Shown here piece by piece: positions 1 to 5,748 of a stretch of DNA of 6,476 nucleotides (position 1 is its first letter; the number at the start of each line of letters is the position of its first letter). The position numbers were made by a program, and so were the translations under genes. Source of the stretch: an archaeon. Its GTDB lineage: Archaea > Thermoproteota > Nitrososphaeria > Nitrososphaerales > Nitrosopumilaceae. The notes beneath the pieces are model-generated. The model was not told the origin of the DNA. It did not search any database and saw nothing but the letters and a program-made list of their open reading frames with translations. The DNA lies in the NCBI GenBank assembly GCA_021824845.1, contig JAKAJY010000039.1, positions 1 through 6,476 on the forward strand, in the 5' to 3' direction.

Positions 1-463
1 CGCTTTTTACGCGGGGATTCCCTTTGCATCTCCAGAACCAGGTATTACCACGTCTGTGATTTTTGAGGAAATAAAACACATCAAGCAAAACCATGGTGCA
101 CTAGATGCCTTGCTCGATACCAACAGACTAAGAATCCAGGATCCGCTCAGGTCCAGTATTGATGTTGTTATGAGTGCTGCAAAAAAAACAGGAGACGTGC
201 AAAAACTATCAAAGGCAGACATTTCCGCAATAGCATTAGCTCATGAGACAAGAGGTAATCTAGTCACAGATGATTTTGCAGTATCAAATCTTGCAAAAAA
301 TCTCAGACTGCAAGTAAGCCCAATAATGACCAAAGGAATCAAGGATGTAGGACATTGGATTCATTATTGTGTTGGGTGTGATAAAGAGTTCTCGGGGGTA
401 GAGTTTTGCCCAAACTGTGGAAACAAACTAAGCCGAAGACTACTCAAGGGGAAGTCGCTTTGA
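1..463 (+). CDS. nob1: Nob1-type rRNA maturation endonuclease, 5' end cut off by the window
   Basis: Nob1 is the PIN-domain endoribonuclease that trims the 3' end of 16S rRNA precursor in the small subunit. The open frame runs from base 2 to the TGA at 461-463, giving 153 visible residues. They begin AFYAGIPF, which matches the PIN segment just after the first catalytic Asp (usually LDTSAFYAG), so only some 6-10 N-terminal residues should be missing. Other PIN acidic residues are present: E22/E23 (fragment numbering), D73 in LSKADISAIALA and D90/D91 in LVTDDF. A C-terminal zinc ribbon follows, with C123-x2-C126 and C136-x2-C139; PIN plus zinc ribbon is the Nob1 architecture. A GTG at base 56 could be read as a start, but the PIN core lies upstream of it, so I treat the gene as continuing beyond the window. 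The 3' end overlaps the opposing rhodanese gene by 24 bp. Confidence 0.92.
   Translation, partial: AFYAGIPFASPEPGITTSVIFEEIKHIKQNHGALDALLDTNRLRIQDPLRSSIDVVMSAAKKTGDVQKLSKADISAIALAHETRGNLVTDDFAVSNLAKNLRLQVSPIMTKGIKDVGHWIHYCVGCDKEFSGVEFCPNCGNKLSRRLLKGKSL
295..300 (-). terminator. Possible T-tract terminator for the leftward cluster
   Basis: Six consecutive A on the + strand read as T6 in leftward transcripts, about 140 bp past the rhodanese stop and inside nob1. A longer run (T8 on the minus strand) lies at 181-188. Archaeal RNA polymerase can terminate on short U-tracts. The tail-to-tail overlap leaves no intergenic space, so termination must occur inside the opposing gene. The placement is inferred only from the homopolymer. 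Confidence 0.22.
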
Positions 464-1195
464 GTGCCAATCAATAAAAGAACCATCATAGAGTCTAACG
501 TTTTCAAATCCCGCGAGTTTTGCCTGATAGAACAGACTGGATGCCCGATGCCCATGCATACAATAACAGATTATTTCTTGGTTTTTCGGAATATTTTTTT
601 GCAAAAATAAATTTGTTAGAGATTCCTGTGAATCAAGCAGCTTACCATCCTGTCCAATGCCATCGGTGAACGGAAACAAAATAGAGCTAGGAATGTGTCC
701 GCCAAAATACTCTTGCGGGCTGCGCGCATCAAGAACTGTAACTTTGCCAATCATGTCATGTAGTTCGTGTGCCTCAATTCTGATGTTTTGTATTTTAGGC
801 ACAAACTGTGTTGGTGTTGGCTTTTTTTGTGCGCGATTCATATCAAGTCCAAGGCTCTGCCACGTGCCAATCCCAATATCTAGGATTTTGGTGTTTTGTT
901 GCCCTAGGTATTGCAGGGTCCACGCAACTCGAAACACGGATGGATCCATCAGATCACCGCACACCGCTATGGTCTTGACATTATCAACTCCAAGATCACC
1001 AAGCAATTGAGATGTGATTTTAGGATCAGGTGCAAGATGTGCACCTTCCGGACTGATCGTGATTATTTGCTCAACCGTTAATGAAACCGAGTTTGGTATG
1101 TGTCCATAAGAGTATGCGATTTTTGGCCTAGTGTCAAGTATGATTAGATCTGGCGAATTCAGACTTTCTTTTAGCCAAGTATGTGTGACAAACAT
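440..1195 (-). CDS. Two-domain rhodanese sulfurtransferase
   Basis: The 251-residue protein has two rhodanese domains in the arrangement of thiosulfate/3-mercaptopyruvate sulfurtransferases, which carry sulfane sulfur on a cysteine persulfide. Domain 1 (about 1-120) has LDTRPKIAYSYGHIPNS at 20-36. Where an active Cys loop would lie it reads AVCGDLMDPS, with no C-x4-R loop, so it is probably structural. Domain 2 (about 140-251) has DARSPQEYFGGHIPSS at 156-171, the loop C212-M-H-G-H-R217 and the closing YDGSFIDW. C212 is the predicted sulfur-carrying residue; C210 lies two residues before it. The loop matches neither the textbook thiosulfate (CRKGVT) nor the mercaptopyruvate (CGSGVT) form, so the substrate is open. 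No signal peptide or membrane segment is seen, so it is likely cytoplasmic. ATG starts 3 nt after the XPF stop with no clear Shine-Dalgarno sequence. It is the last gene of the leftward cluster. Confidence 0.88.
   Translation of the reverse strand: MFVTHTWLKESLNSPDLIILDTRPKIAYSYGHIPNSVSLTVEQIITISPEGAHLAPDPKITSQLLGDLGVDNVKTIAVCGDLMDPSVFRVAWTLQYLGQQNTKILDIGIGTWQSLGLDMNRAQKKPTPTQFVPKIQNIRIEAHELHDMIGKVTVLDARSPQEYFGGHIPSSILFPFTDGIGQDGKLLDSQESLTNLFLQKNIPKNQEIICYCMHGHRASSLFYQAKLAGFENVRLYDGSFIDWHSKRLPLE
594..600 (+). terminator. Possible T-tract terminator for nob1
   Basis: A T7 run on the + strand lies 131 bp past the nob1 stop, inside the antisense of the rhodanese gene; a shorter T5 run sits at 582-586. 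No hairpin was identified. It is proposed because archaeal termination can rely on U-tracts and nob1 has no intergenic space of its own. Confidence 0.22.
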
Positions 1196-1198
1196 GAA

Positions 1199-1882
1199 TT
1201 ACAGGTCCAAGGTTTTCTGATTTGACTCTTTGTGTAGTCTGCTTGTGTGATCCAGCATTTGCTTTATTTTTTTGGCCCGTGCCTCGCCAAGTCCTTCTAT
1301 TTTTGCAAGATCCGCAAGTGATGCGTTTAGTGTTTTTGTTGGTGAGCCAAATTTGGCTAGCATTCTAGTAGCTAGTTTTTCCCCAATTCCTGGCAGACTG
1401 CACAAGACCGAAAGTTGTTGTCTATACACATCGTCGGATTTTTTTATTTTTTTGAGGAATGGTCCTCTTAGCGTGTCTTTTCTTGAGCACATTGAGACTA
1501 ACATCTTTGCAGTGTGGGTAGCACTAGGCGTAGGTATGATTGGAATCTTGAAATCAATTGCCACAGCAGAGAGTGCTCCATAAAACACCAGTGGATTTTC
1601 CACGATTTGCTCTATTTCTTCCACATTTCCCTCCATCAGAATGATGGGGTGTGTAAAATGCTCCTTTAATCGATTGCACTGATCAAAAAGTCTTCCATCG
1701 AATATTGAGGATATCAAATCAGAGACACTTTTGCGTTCCACTATGGTCTCAGGGGCTACAATATAGTCCCCTATTGGAAGCGTCTTTATCTCTAGATTGA
1801 TTCCAACTGCGCGCAACAGATCAGGAATTCCACTTTTGCGCTCGCGTTCATCTACTACAATTCGAAGATTCTCAATCTTCAT
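1199..1882 (-). CDS. xpf: Short XPF/ERCC4-family structure-specific endonuclease
   Basis: This 227-residue protein is a nuclease of the XPF/Mus81 family, which cuts branched DNA such as 3' flaps and forks. The ERCC4 nuclease core covers about residues 6-140: VVDERE at 9-14, GDY at 38-40 and ERK at 49-51 are the metal-site motifs, followed by SDLISSIFDGRLFDQ (54-68). A tandem helix-hairpin-helix region follows, with hairpins LPGIGEKLA (163-171) and IEGLGEARA (195-203). There is no helicase domain, so this is the short, crenarchaeal-type form rather than Hef. That form works with the PCNA clamp; the C-terminus here ends QKTLDL (222-227), a partial match to a PCNA-interacting peptide lacking the aromatic pair. 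ATG lies 25 nt after the prefoldin stop, with a TATA-like element 26 nt before it; the rhodanese gene follows after 3 nt. Family assignment is firm; the role next to exosome genes is unknown. Confidence 0.93.
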   Translation of the reverse strand: MKIENLRIVVDERERKSGIPDLLRAVGINLEIKTLPIGDYIVAPETIVERKSVSDLISSIFDGRLFDQCNRLKEHFTHPIILMEGNVEEIEQIVENPLVFYGALSAVAIDFKIPIIPTPSATHTAKMLVSMCSRKDTLRGPFLKKIKKSDDVYRQQLSVLCSLPGIGEKLATRMLAKFGSPTKTLNASLADLAKIEGLGEARAKKIKQMLDHTSRLHKESNQKTLDL

Positions 1883-1907
1883 GATAGGATTAGTTTATTT
1901 CTGATAT

Positions 1908-2279
<372 letters not shown>

Positions 2280-2300
2280 GTAAAAGATTTCTTTGAATTT

Positions 2301-2307
2301 CTTATAA
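2301..2307 (-). promoter_or_regulatory. TATA-like element for a leaderless prefoldin beta transcript
   Basis: The minus strand reads TTATAAG, overlapping the last codons and stop of pcc1 and centred 25 nt before the A of the chosen prefoldin ATG. No Shine-Dalgarno sequence precedes that ATG. Sequence and spacing both fit an archaeal box A driving a leaderless mRNA. It would let the chaperone gene be expressed apart from the exosome genes. Confidence 0.5.
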
Positions 2308-2550
2308 CCGTAGCGATTCAAGCGAGTCAGAGCTTGCCTGGACCAACCGAAGCGTAGAATTTAGGTTTGCGCGCAAATGAGCCAGCTCGTCCGCATCGAT
2401 TTGTATCTGGATGTGATTTTTTTTCATGCTTATTTTTGTCTTGGTTGGGTTTTCCGGATAAAACCGATTATCGGCACTTAGTGAATCAAAAATTGCTTTT
2501 GTTTTTTCTTTGGTTTTGATGGATAGTACGGCACTAAGTGTTAAGGTCAT
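2302..2550 (-). CDS. pcc1: KEOPS complex subunit Pcc1
   Basis: Pcc1 is the small dimerising subunit of KEOPS, which makes the t6A modification at position 37 of ANN-decoding tRNAs. It holds Kae1 in the complex. The product is 82 residues: an N-terminal strand-helix (MTLTLSAVLSIKTKEKTKAI, 1-20), a strand pair around 38-51, and the family's C-terminal helix motif IDADELAHLRANLNSTLRLV (51-70), whose LRAxLNSxLR core is the best diagnostic. An in-frame TTG at 2565 would add five residues; the ATG at 2550 is preferred because it is a standard codon and puts the first strand at the N-terminus. The start lies inside the end of rpl37ae (17 bp overlap), suggesting coupled translation. Other KEOPS subunits (Kae1, Bud32, Cgi121) are not in the window. 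Confidence 0.85.
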   Translation of the reverse strand: MTLTLSAVLSIKTKEKTKAIFDSLSADNRFYPENPTKTKISMKKNHIQIQIDADELAHLRANLNSTLRLVQASSDSLESLRL

Positions 2551-2746
2551 ATGCAGTTCCAGCAATTTTGTAACCGCATTTTTTGCAAGCCCAAATTCCT
2601 ACTGCCTCTCGTCCAAATTTCAGAGAGCCACATTGTGTGCATTTTCTTTTTTCTTTTAACAAGGCATGGACTGCAGAGAACTTTTTTCTGTGCTTGATGC
2701 CATATTTTTGTCTAAGACCTTTTAGGGATCCGCCTTTTTTTAGCAT
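2534..2746 (-). CDS. rpl37ae: 50S ribosomal protein L37Ae
   Basis: L37Ae is a small zinc-ribbon protein of the archaeal and eukaryotic large ribosomal subunit (eL43). The 70-residue product has a basic N-terminus (KYGIKHRKK at 14-22) and a four-cysteine zinc ribbon, C36-x2-C39 and C54-x2-C57. The typical GIWACKKCGYKIAGTAY stretch lies at 50-66. It is at the short end for the family. The ATG directly follows the rrp42 stop (TAA then ATG, no gap), a sign of translational coupling; a weak AGGT lies about 10 nt upstream. In many archaea rpoP follows this gene in the exosome superoperon; here pcc1 follows and overlaps its 3' end by 17 bp. Confidence 0.94.
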   Translation of the reverse strand: MLKKGGSLKGLRQKYGIKHRKKFSAVHALLKEKRKCTQCGSLKFGREAVGIWACKKCGYKIAGTAYDLNT

Positions 2747-3556
2747 TTAACTTCTACCTGCCTGTTTTAGCATGTCCCTTATTTTTGCTCCGGTGGAAAT
2801 CGAGAGTTGAGCGCACTTGATTAGTTGCTCAGGAGTGAATCCATCGCTTCCGCCCTTTTGAACTGCACAAATGTTTCCATCAGCATTTGTAGTTATGGTC
2901 ATTCTAGCATCCATGCATTTCCATTCGTCTGCGTTTGGATCAACTAGAAGTTTATCGCCAATTTTGCCCATCGTAACAGAAACCGGGACTGTGGTTATTG
3001 GTGGGTCGGACAGTACACCCTCTATTTTTGTGATTGTGCCGTCCTTGTATTCCCATTTTGGAATCTTACAAGACAGAATGCTTGCAACTGATGCATATGA
3101 GCATGCATCAAACAAGTTGCCATCATAATCAGTCACAGAATTATCAACAAAGATTCCAACTACAGATTTGTCTTTTTCTAGGACAAGTTGTTTTAGATCT
3201 ATCATCCCACTTTCTCTGATTCCTCTATCTACTACTCTTGCAAGCTCAATTACTTCTTCTCCTGGTGGCCCAGGCTCTGCGCTCGGGTCTGCTAATGGTA
3301 AAATTTCTGCAGTACAGATGAATATTCCTCTATCGCCTAAATCTGGAAACGGCTTGTCTGGCTGAATCTTGACGCCGCACACTACCTCTGTATCACCGAG
3401 TCGGACTCTTGCAGAACCCTCTGCCTTCGGTATTACACCGGTGTCAATCGTTAGTGCTCGTGGTTCATCCAGTGCTCTGCCGTCGATTCGTTGGCCGTCC
3501 TTGAGCAATGCGAGAATCTTTTTCTTTTTTAGATCATCAAGTATCGGAGCAGTCAT
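2747..3556 (-). CDS. rrp42: Exosome complex component Rrp42
   Basis: Rrp42 is the non-catalytic RNase PH-fold subunit that alternates with Rrp41 in the hexameric ring of the archaeal exosome, which degrades RNA 3' to 5' and adds A-rich tails. The 269 residues match the family's length. Visible landmarks are DGQRIDGRALDEPRALTI (20-37), GSARVRLGDTEVVCGVK (47-63), the arginine-rich face around ELARVVDRGIRES (104-116), and a second RNase PH subdomain with LLVDPNADEW (203-212). The paired phosphorolytic Asp residues of Rrp41 are absent, which separates the two paralogues. The ATG overlaps the rrp41 stop by 4 nt (ATGA). A GGAG lies 10 nt upstream inside a 14 nt element that also occurs before rrp4. 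Equimolar supply with Rrp41 fits the coupling. Confidence 0.97.
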   Translation of the reverse strand: MTAPILDDLKKKKILALLKDGQRIDGRALDEPRALTIDTGVIPKAEGSARVRLGDTEVVCGVKIQPDKPFPDLGDRGIFICTAEILPLADPSAEPGPPGEEVIELARVVDRGIRESGMIDLKQLVLEKDKSVVGIFVDNSVTDYDGNLFDACSYASVASILSCKIPKWEYKDGTITKIEGVLSDPPITTVPVSVTMGKIGDKLLVDPNADEWKCMDARMTITTNADGNICAVQKGGSDGFTPEQLIKCAQLSISTGAKIRDMLKQAGRS

Positions 3557-4287
3557 TCTTGACTATCTCCAAAGAATTTTTCCTGTAGTGCTTTCTTTTG
3601 TACCTCATATACCAGCTTGCATCCTTCGATTGCAGTGTTGGCACATTTCTCATATTCCTGTGGTGTTAGAACACCATCCAGTTGTATTAGTGTGACTTTG
3701 TCTAGGTTTGGCATGTATGCAACTGGCATGTCTGCCTGGCCTTCCTGGTCTTCTTCGTTGTTGATATCCAAAACGATAGTATCTGCTACTTTTCCTGCAG
3801 CACACGCTGAGACCATGTCCCTCATTGGAATTCCAGCATCTGCCAATGCAACGGCTGCCGCATCTAGTGCTGCACATCTGGAACCGCCATCGGCCTGTAG
3901 TATTTCTATGAAGACATCAACCACAGTCCTTGGGAATCCCTCTAGCATTACTGCTGGCTCTAGTGCCTCTTTGATTACCTTGGAAATCTCTATTTCTCTT
4001 CTTGATGGTGCTGGATTTTTTCTCTCACCTACAGAAAACGGCTGCATGTGATATCTGCATCGCAAAATTCCACGATCTGTGTTTGCTAGGTGTTTTGGAT
4101 GAACATCTCTTGGACCAAATACGCCCGCTAAAATTTTGTTTTCTCCAAATTCAATGTATGCCGAACCATTTGCGTTTTTCAGAACTCCGGCTTTAATCAT
4201 AATTCTGCGAGGCTCGTCAATTTTTCTGCCGTCGCAACGAATTCCCTTATCATCTAATAGTACTATGTCTGTTTTTTTTACACCCAT
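3553..4287 (-). CDS. rrp41: Exosome complex catalytic component Rrp41
   Basis: Rrp41 is the catalytic RNase PH-type subunit of the exosome; it removes 3' nucleotides using phosphate and releases nucleoside diphosphates. The product is 244 residues. Motifs in order: GIRCDGRKIDEPR (15-27), NGSAYIEFGENKILAGVFGP (40-59), the RNA-binding arginine patch NPAPSRREIEIS (91-102), and the phosphate-site region ADGGSRCAALDAA (132-144). The acidic active-site segment NNEEDQEGQADMPVA (176-190) has D180 and D186 six residues apart, as in characterised archaeal Rrp41, so the subunit should be active. ATG follows the rrp4 stop after 2 nt (TAATAATG). No promoter-like element lies at the leaderless distance, so it is likely co-transcribed with rrp4. 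The stop overlaps the rrp42 start. Confidence 0.97.
   Translation of the reverse strand: MGVKKTDIVLLDDKGIRCDGRKIDEPRRIMIKAGVLKNANGSAYIEFGENKILAGVFGPRDVHPKHLANTDRGILRCRYHMQPFSVGERKNPAPSRREIEISKVIKEALEPAVMLEGFPRTVVDVFIEILQADGGSRCAALDAAAVALADAGIPMRDMVSACAAGKVADTIVLDINNEEDQEGQADMPVAYMPNLDKVTLIQLDGVLTPQEYEKCANTAIEGCKLVYEVQKKALQEKFFGDSQE
3558..3571 (-). promoter_or_regulatory. Extended Shine-Dalgarno-like element before rrp42
   Basis: The minus strand reads TGGAGATAGTCAAG just before the rrp42 ATG. The GGAG core lies 10 nt from the ATG, a long but usable spacing. Thirteen of 14 bases match the element before rrp4 (4973-4986). It lies within the last codons of rrp41. Confidence 0.35.
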
Positions 4288-4289
4288 TA

Positions 4290-4970
4290 TTATTCACTGT
4301 TTGATCCTAACATTTGTTGTATTTTTTCAGTCAAATTCGGAACGTGTGCTTGTTCTTCGACCATTTTGATTGCTTCTATGGCCTTTAATAATCCCTCTGG
4401 CTCCTCACACGACACCACGACAAAACCATTCTGTCCAATTGTGATGATTGCCTTTGTTGCACCTTCGATTGTTTGAATCATAGAGCCTCGCTTTCCAATC
4501 AGCCTTGGAACTTTGCTTGGCGAGATTTTTATCAGCTCACCGTCTTCTATTTTTCCCAAATCCCTATCAGATATTGTGATTAGTGGATCGCGTGATCTAT
4601 CAGAGTTTGCAACTCGCGCTGCAATCAGGTCCCCTGTCTTTAGTCTGGATGTAAGATCATCGACTTTTGGATTAAAGTCACGCCCAAAAACATCTGCTGC
4701 AGGCAAAATACCGGCATAGCAGGAGTTAATGTTGAGCTCCCACGATAATGAGGTATGGGATTTTACTATACCAATAATGAAATCATCAATTCTTGGAATA
4801 TACATTCCAGTTAGAGGAATTACGCGAACGCCGCTATCAAATATTTCAGAAATGCCAACAGTTGTGGCTATGATTTTATCGCCAAAGAGGTGAACGTTTT
4901 CTTCTGCTCGATATGGACCGGTTGTGATTACATCTCCAGGTATGACATATTTTCTTTTAATGTCATCCAT
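4290..4970 (-). CDS. rrp4: Exosome RNA-binding cap protein Rrp4
   Basis: Rrp4 is one of the two S1-type cap proteins on the archaeal exosome ring; it binds RNA and guides it to the pore. The 226 residues show the expected three domains: an N-terminal beta domain (about 1-58, starting near YVIPGDVITTG), an S1 domain (about 60-135, IIGIVKSHTSLSWELNINS then AGILPAADVF), and a KH domain (about 145-205). The KH loop GKRG is at 159-162 within VPRLIGKRGSMIQTIEGA. The ATG shares one base with the SBDS stop (TAATG), a strong coupling signal, and a GGAG lies 11 nt upstream. Csl4 and the DnaG-type exosome partner are not in this window. The tail after KH is short and polar. Confidence 0.97.
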   Translation of the reverse strand: MDDIKRKYVIPGDVITTGPYRAEENVHLFGDKIIATTVGISEIFDSGVRVIPLTGMYIPRIDDFIIGIVKSHTSLSWELNINSCYAGILPAADVFGRDFNPKVDDLTSRLKTGDLIAARVANSDRSRDPLITISDRDLGKIEDGELIKISPSKVPRLIGKRGSMIQTIEGATKAIITIGQNGFVVVSCEEPEGLLKAIEAIKMVEEQAHVPNLTEKIQQMLGSNSE

Positions 4971-5656
4971 TACTTGACCATCTCCACAGTGGCGGAGCCC
5001 TTGGTTATAGAGCCTAGTCTATCGATCACGCTTGCCCTTGCTCCCGCAGGTATTTCTAGTATTGCTTTAAGTGATCCATTATTTTGCCATTCTTCTTTTT
5101 TCAAAGTGCCAGTTGATTTGAGAACTGCATAAGATTGTGATGCGTATTGAGCTGGAACTGTAATTTCTAACAACATGTTTTCTGATTTGAGTGGTATGAT
5201 GCTTCGGAGTTTTTCAACAACATCCTTGCATTGCTCTTCTGTGTTTCGGAACGGATCAATAGATATGCGTGCTTGTTCTAATGCTTGCTCTATTCTTAGT
5301 GGTGGATGTGGTAGGTGTGATCTCGGATCGACGTAGGTCTTTGCAATAAACTCGATTATCTGTTTTCTTTTTTCCGTGACCATTTTTCTTCTTTGATCAG
5401 TGGTTAGGTTTAACTCGCCTTTTTTTAGAATTAGTTCGATTATTTCATTGGTGTCCTGGGTTTTGAATGCCTTGAGTAGTTTTTCAGTTGACGCCCGAGT
5501 CCCCTTGTTGGAATCAGTATAGACCTCATCAGACACTAAAACGGTAGAGACGTCCTTTCTTTTGCCAAGCTTGTATTCCAAGGCAGGATCCGGCTTGACT
5601 AGAATCTCAAACTTTTCTCCGGCAACAGAGTGCCTAATCACGGTTACATCTGTCAT
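4970..5656 (-). CDS. sdo1: SBDS/SDO1-type ribosome maturation protein
   Basis: The archaeal SBDS homologue acts in late maturation of the large ribosomal subunit; the eukaryotic protein works with the GTPase EFL1 to release the anti-association factor eIF6. The 228-residue length is typical for archaea. Visible features are the N-terminal FYSH-type domain (about 1-85) with TVIRHSVAGEKFEILVKPDP (5-24), the signature KKGELNLTTDQRRKM (78-92), DPRSHLPHPPLRIEQAL (110-126) in the middle helical domain, and a C-terminal ferredoxin-like domain (about 158-228) with EEWQNNGSLKAILEIPAGA (188-206). It is the first gene of the leftward cluster and the nearest gene to the divergent promoter. A TATA-like ATAAATA lies 25 nt before the ATG. 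Its stop shares one base with the rrp4 start. SBDS before rrp4 is a classic archaeal order. Confidence 0.96.
   Translation of the reverse strand: MTDVTVIRHSVAGEKFEILVKPDPALEYKLGKRKDVSTVLVSDEVYTDSNKGTRASTEKLLKAFKTQDTNEIIELILKKGELNLTTDQRRKMVTEKRKQIIEFIAKTYVDPRSHLPHPPLRIEQALEQARISIDPFRNTEEQCKDVVEKLRSIIPLKSENMLLEITVPAQYASQSYAVLKSTGTLKKEEWQNNGSLKAILEIPAGARASVIDRLGSITKGSATVEMVK
4973..4986 (-). promoter_or_regulatory. Extended Shine-Dalgarno-like element before rrp4
   Basis: The minus strand reads TGGAGATGGTCAAG just before the rrp4 ATG, with GGAG 11 nt from the start. It encodes the last SBDS codons, in a different reading frame from the one the matching rrp42 element has in rrp41. This makes shared coding constraint an unlikely reason for the match. 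Confidence 0.35.
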
Positions 5657-5677
5657 GGGATAGGTATCAAATATCGG

Positions 5678-5684
5678 TATTTAT
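5678..5684 (-). promoter_or_regulatory. TATA-like element for the SBDS-exosome transcript
   Basis: The minus strand reads ATAAATA, centred 25 nt before the A of the SBDS ATG. This is the spacing for a leaderless mRNA; no Shine-Dalgarno sequence is visible in the short upstream stretch. The identical heptamer precedes XPF. It should be the main promoter of the leftward cluster. Confidence 0.55.
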
Positions 5685-5717
5685 CTCTGTCAAAATCATG
5701 CCCAGAGCCACGCTAGA

Positions 5718-5725
5718 TTTTTATG
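5718..5725 (+). promoter_or_regulatory. TATA-like element for rpoD
   Basis: The + strand reads TTTTTATG, centred about 27 nt before the TTG at 5749. The spacing supports that TTG as both the start codon and the approximate transcription start. About 37 bp separates it from the oppositely directed SBDS element, so the two promoters share one short region. Confidence 0.5.
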
Positions 5726-5733
5726 TGGACTTG

Positions 5734-5745
5734 GAAAAATTTTTC
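5734..5745. repeat. 12 bp perfect palindrome before the rpoD start
   Basis: GAAAAATTTTTC is its own reverse complement and lies between the rpoD TATA-like element and its TTG, ending 3 bp before the start codon. It could be a small operator or simply the easily melted initiation region; A/T-rich palindromes of this size also arise by chance. Confidence 0.35.
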
Positions 5746-5748
5746 TAA

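Noticed and set aside
56..463. A complete 135-residue nob1 starting at GTG 56
   Set aside because: The frame is open to the left edge and encodes the PIN segment AFYAGIPF, so the gene begins outside the window.
657..1010. 117-codon + strand open frame opposite the rhodanese gene
   Set aside because: Low-quality composition, no domain and no promoter-like element; it is a shadow of the real gene.
2551..2565. TTG start for pcc1 at 2565
   Set aside because: The ATG at 2550 gives a normal Pcc1 N-terminal strand; the five extra residues add nothing recognisable and increase overlap with rpl37ae.
2734..2746. AGGT before the rpl37ae start as a strong ribosome binding site
   Set aside because: Only a 4 nt match; direct stop-start abutment with rrp42 is a better explanation of initiation by coupling.
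3617..4051. Long + strand open frame opposite rrp41 (144 codons)
   Set aside because: It has no recognisable domain and lies wholly antisense to a gene with clear catalytic motifs; its length follows from the codon composition of rrp41.
5004..5009. CTATAA on the minus strand upstream of rrp4 as an internal promoter
   Set aside because: It lies about 37 nt from the rrp4 ATG, too far for the leaderless spacing seen elsewhere here, and rrp4 shares a base with the SBDS stop.
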